Part shown: positions 62,190 through 64,000 of the stretch, piece by piece | How the letters are laid out: every line of letters starts with the position of its first letter | Numbering within the stretch: the stretch's first letter is position 1 | Source: G963662905 sp963676415 | GTDB lineage: Bacteria; Bacteroidota; Bacteroidia; Bacteroidales; WRLA01 | DNA length: 64,000 nucleotides | Direction: 5' to 3' | Assembly: GCA_963676415.1 (NCBI GenBank) | Contig: OY781097.1 | Location: 4,092,001-4,156,000 of the forward strand | Made by a program: the position numbers and the translations under genes | Notes under the pieces: generated by a model | Databases searched by the model: none | What the model saw: the letters and a program-made list of their open reading frames with translations, nothing else | What the model was told of the DNA's origin: nothing

Positions 62190-63946
62190 TGAGTTTTGGT
62201 TTGTGCCACTACAATTTGTCTTCTTTTGATAGGATTTTTGGTGGTACTTGCATGCCGATAGCTTTAATCAACTTAAGCGCATTTGGAGGGATATCGGTTC
62301 GGAGCCAAATTGTATTTTTTTTGATTTTAACAGGCACGGCCATGACCCTGGCCAATTGTCCCATTGCTGCCGCTACCGTTAAAGGGCGGTCTTGAATTAA
62401 TTTTTTTTCAGTGGATTTTGAGCTGTACCTTTCTTGGCTTTCCCTAAGCTTTTTGGTTAAGTGTGCCTCGCAATAATGTGATAAAAAGCAGAGCATCAGA
62501 TGTCCAATAATCCGGTTATCAGTCCAATGAAACACCGGCCTGCTTTTCAAATAGCCTTTCATTTCGCCGAAGGCATCTTCAATCCGCCATAATTCTTTGT
62601 AATTTGAAACGATTTCAGTAGCTGGCATTTGCTTAACATTGGTAACAATACCAAAAAAGCCATCACTTTTAGCCTCTTTGGCAATTAACTTGTGGTTAAG
62701 GCCACATTGGCTTTGGCCTTTTACAGAAAGGTATTTTTTATATGCCCGGTTGGTAATAAATTTTTTTGTCAGTGGCTTGGAAGAAGAAAGGGCAGCATTG
62801 ATTTTGTCCAGTACATCTTCGCGTGCTTTGGCGTCTCGCCCTGCCCTTATTTTTGACCAAGTTATAATGCAGCGGTCTTCACCGATTGTGGTTTCACGTA
62901 TTGCCAGCTCTTCATTAAGCCAGTTAAACTTGGAGAGGTCATAAAAACCTTCTTGTATTTCCTTTTTTAAAGTCCCCATCTTTAACCCGACAATAAACTC
63001 GCCATTGCGCTTTTTAATGTGCTTAAGGTTATCAAATGAGAAAAGCCCACGATCGGCCACAAAAATAAATCTGCGCACAGAAAGCTTGCTGCTGATGCGC
63101 TCCACGATACCATCAAGGGTTTTGCCTTCAAAGGTATTGCCCGGATGGACTTCAAAACAGAGCGGTATCCCGCAAGTATCCGTAAGCAGGCCCAATACTA
63201 CCTGTGTGCAATCGCTTCGCATTTCCTTACTGTACCCAAATTGGCGAAGTTCACCCAGATCTGTCCGTGTGCTCTCGAAACGCAAGGTTGTCAAATCGTA
63301 CAGCACTACATCTACATTAATGCTAAAAAGGTCTTTGCCGTAATTGAACAGAAAGCGCTCGATGTCTTCTTTGTGCTTGCTAAGCAGGTCAAGGCTGCGA
63401 TAAATATGCTGAAGCGATATATCGTGGTCAACTAAACCTGGGTACATGCGCTGCAACCAATTGTCATAAAGGGAAAGTTTTGAAACTGGTTTTAGAAAAC
63501 GGGAACAAACTTGTGAAAACAAAACGCGCTCCAAGTTAAATTCAAGCTTCGGGTGCTGGGATTGGATATTGGCAAGGCATTTTTTTATCCCCAGTTCCCC
63601 CATCATGCGGTCAAGTATGAGCAGGGGCCCCAGTACATAGGTGTCCTTAACATCTACTTCTTTGGCCATGTCAAACACTGCAAGCTTGTCGGTGTGTTTG
63701 CGTATTGCTTCTGCAAGTTGCTCCAGCCTGCCCTCTTCAACTTTCCCAAGGGACATTAAGGTGCGCTGTTTGACTTTTCCTCCTTCACGATAAGACTCTA
63801 CCAAATGGTAATAGGCTGTGCCCTTGCTGTTTTTTGTTGTCTTGATGAACATAGCACTTTGTTTATCACACAAATATAGACAAAGACCATTCTATTTTAT
63901 GCATATGAACTAAAATTGTTCACTACACTTTTGCAAAACCAAAACA
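62190..63946 (-). mobile_element. IS1634-family insertion sequence
   Basis: The transposase gene fills the element. Candidate ends are GAGTTTTGGTTTGTGCC at the left (62191-62207) and GCAAAACCAAAAC at the right (63933-63945), an imperfect inverted pair (GTTTTGGTTTnTG). No target duplication was seen, so borders are approximate. Confidence 0.6.
62209..63852 (-). CDS. IS1634 family transposase (DDE)
   Basis: ATG 63852 (MFIKTTKNSKGTAYYHLVES) is favoured over the longer frame to 63873. The protein has 547 residues with DVVLYDLTTLRF (first Asp), RFIFVADRGLFS (second Asp) and YKELWRIEDAFGEMK (Glu), the DDE set of the IS1634 group. It appears intact. It is the only transposase of this type in the window. 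Confidence 0.92.
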   Translation of the reverse strand: MFIKTTKNSKGTAYYHLVESYREGGKVKQRTLMSLGKVEEGRLEQLAEAIRKHTDKLAVFDMAKEVDVKDTYVLGPLLILDRMMGELGIKKCLANIQSQHPKLEFNLERVLFSQVCSRFLKPVSKLSLYDNWLQRMYPGLVDHDISLQHIYRSLDLLSKHKEDIERFLFNYGKDLFSINVDVVLYDLTTLRFESTRTDLGELRQFGYSKEMRSDCTQVVLGLLTDTCGIPLCFEVHPGNTFEGKTLDGIVERISSKLSVRRFIFVADRGLFSFDNLKHIKKRNGEFIVGLKMGTLKKEIQEGFYDLSKFNWLNEELAIRETTIGEDRCIITWSKIRAGRDAKAREDVLDKINAALSSSKPLTKKFITNRAYKKYLSVKGQSQCGLNHKLIAKEAKSDGFFGIVTNVKQMPATEIVSNYKELWRIEDAFGEMKGYLKSRPVFHWTDNRIIGHLMLCFLSHYCEAHLTKKLRESQERYSSKSTEKKLIQDRPLTVAAAMGQLARVMAVPVKIKKNTIWLRTDIPPNALKLIKAIGMQVPPKILSKEDKL

Positions 63947-64000
63947 GAAACCCAGTGTTTATAGGGGGTACAGAAGGTCTGAGCAAATTATCTGTCAAAC

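Noticed and set aside
1..64000. tRNA, rRNA or riboswitch
   Set aside because: No cloverleaf-type, rRNA-like or known riboswitch consensus was noticed in the intergenic regions; a covariance search was not possible.

Overview
The window comes from a member of the phylum Bacteroidota. Six genes encode secreted proteins ending in a C-terminal Por/type IX secretion (T9SS) sorting domain, and one further fragment of such a gene is present. Other marks of the phylum are a Reg_prop/Y_Y_Y hybrid histidine kinase, a Wzi-like barrel protein, a CarboxypepD_reg-like receptor N-terminus, TAnnTTTG-type -7 promoter elements and a general lack of Shine-Dalgarno sites. I see no rRNA, tRNA or CRISPR array.

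Layout. 1-3127: chromosomal genes (partial radical SAM protein, SRPBCC/GyrI-like protein, small unknown, 365-aa unknown). 3130-13330: an accessory island that reads like an integron cassette array without a visible IntI. Its genes lie on the minus strand and are separated by attC-like hairpins. It holds a two-gene NACHT-NTPase plus RelA/SpoT-synthetase operon, an IS91-like element with its own tyrosine recombinase, a T9SS cargo gene, a group II intron inserted in an attC-like core, and a lipoprotein. 13330-15080: about 1.7 kb without a convincing gene, rich in hairpins and nested palindromic elements. 15082-42865: mostly chromosomal genes, namely two tandem C10 peptidases, a DEAD-box helicase, a GT39-like transferase, a SIMPL protein, a PH-like membrane protein, a FemAB-like protein, a Wzi-like protein, an operon (symporter, aspA, hydF, SDR), a hybrid kinase, a third C10 peptidase and a 1532-aa beta-helix surface protein. 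42960-44880: a second cassette-like patch (KilA-N gene, remnants). 44890-53254: metallophosphoesterase, GH3 glycosidase, gingipain-like C25 peptidase. 53460-57910: a third patch (Bro-N/DinD-like gene, T9SS cargo, Ntn-hydrolase-like protein, a duplicated sorting-domain fragment, another cargo). 57950-64000: helical unknown, 21-bp tandem repeat, RAYT transposase, truncated receptor start, HEPN-MNT pair, CoiA-like nuclease (frameshifted) and an IS1634 transposase.

How the parts work together. The chromosomal part describes a surface-active, protein- and glycan-degrading bacterium that exports peptidases through T9SS and carries part of an [FeFe]-hydrogenase maturation operon. The accessory patches have a shared architecture. 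Minus-strand genes end within a few bases of a GTTRRRY-like core. In the two clearest cassettes the core at the cassette start is the exact reverse complement of the core after the stop codon (GTTGGCG/CGCCAAC and GTTATGC/GCATAAC), as integron recombination predicts. The best candidate for an undescribed system is the NACHT/RelA-SpoT operon at 3446-6466. The most unusual structural signal is the group II intron and the two IS91-like ends that sit in attC-like cores.

All calls come from reading the sequence; no database search was run. Family names rest on motif recognition.
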